From: CAZGSG01 sp964528095
Lineage (GTDB): Bacteria > Bacteroidota > Bacteroidia > Chitinophagales > Chitinophagaceae
Assembly: GCA_964528095.1 (NCBI GenBank)
Contig: CAZGSG010000357.1
Coordinates: forward strand, 1-5,997
DNA: 5,997 nucleotides
Reading direction: 5' to 3'
Part shown: positions 5,997 through 5,997 of the stretch, in pieces
How the letters are laid out: the number at the start of each line of letters is the position of its first letter
Numbering within the stretch: the stretch's first letter is position 1
Program-made: the position numbers and the translations under genes
Notes under the pieces: model-generated
What the model saw: the letters and a program-made list of their open reading frames with translations, nothing else
Database searches by the model: none
Told to the model about the DNA's origin: nothing

Positions 5997-5997
5997 A

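Overview
The window looks like chromosomal DNA from a member of the Bacteroidota, most likely a Chitinophaga-like soil or plant-associated genus (family Chitinophagaceae). I infer this from the SusC/SusD gene pair, the A-rich leader without a Shine-Dalgarno sequence in front of susD, and a propeller/Y_Y_Y/LuxR-type regulator. The genus is a guess from protein style, not from a search.

Layout. Positions 2-1909 (+) hold the C-terminal 635 residues of a SusC/RagA-type TonB-dependent outer-membrane transporter; its start lies left of the window. After a short spacer with a small hairpin comes a complete SusD/RagB-type surface lipoprotein (1964-3478, +, 504 aa). The two are almost certainly co-transcribed. 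Positions 3479-3884 are non-coding and unusually rich in inverted repeats. They hold a small hairpin just after the susD stop, a strong intrinsic-terminator-like hairpin (3536-3589), two minor hairpins, and a foldback of about 208 bp (3645-3852) whose inner 34-bp stem pairs without a break if G-U pairs are allowed. From 3885 to the right edge, on the minus strand, lies the C-terminal 703 residues of a membrane-spanning regulator: periplasmic beta-propeller repeats, Y_Y_Y domain, one transmembrane helix, cytoplasmic coiled coil and LuxR/GerE-like HTH. Its start lies right of the window.

How the genes work together. SusC and SusD form the outer-membrane import complex, in which SusD is the substrate-capturing lid over the SusC barrel. 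The converging regulator has the build of a sensor that passes a periplasmic signal to a DNA-binding domain without a kinase. Adjacency makes it a candidate regulator of this or a nearby nutrient-uptake locus, but nothing in the window proves this. No glycoside hydrolase, peptidase or other enzyme is present, so the substrate cannot be named.

The protein genes are of known families. The least explained element is the long foldback between the two convergent transcription units.
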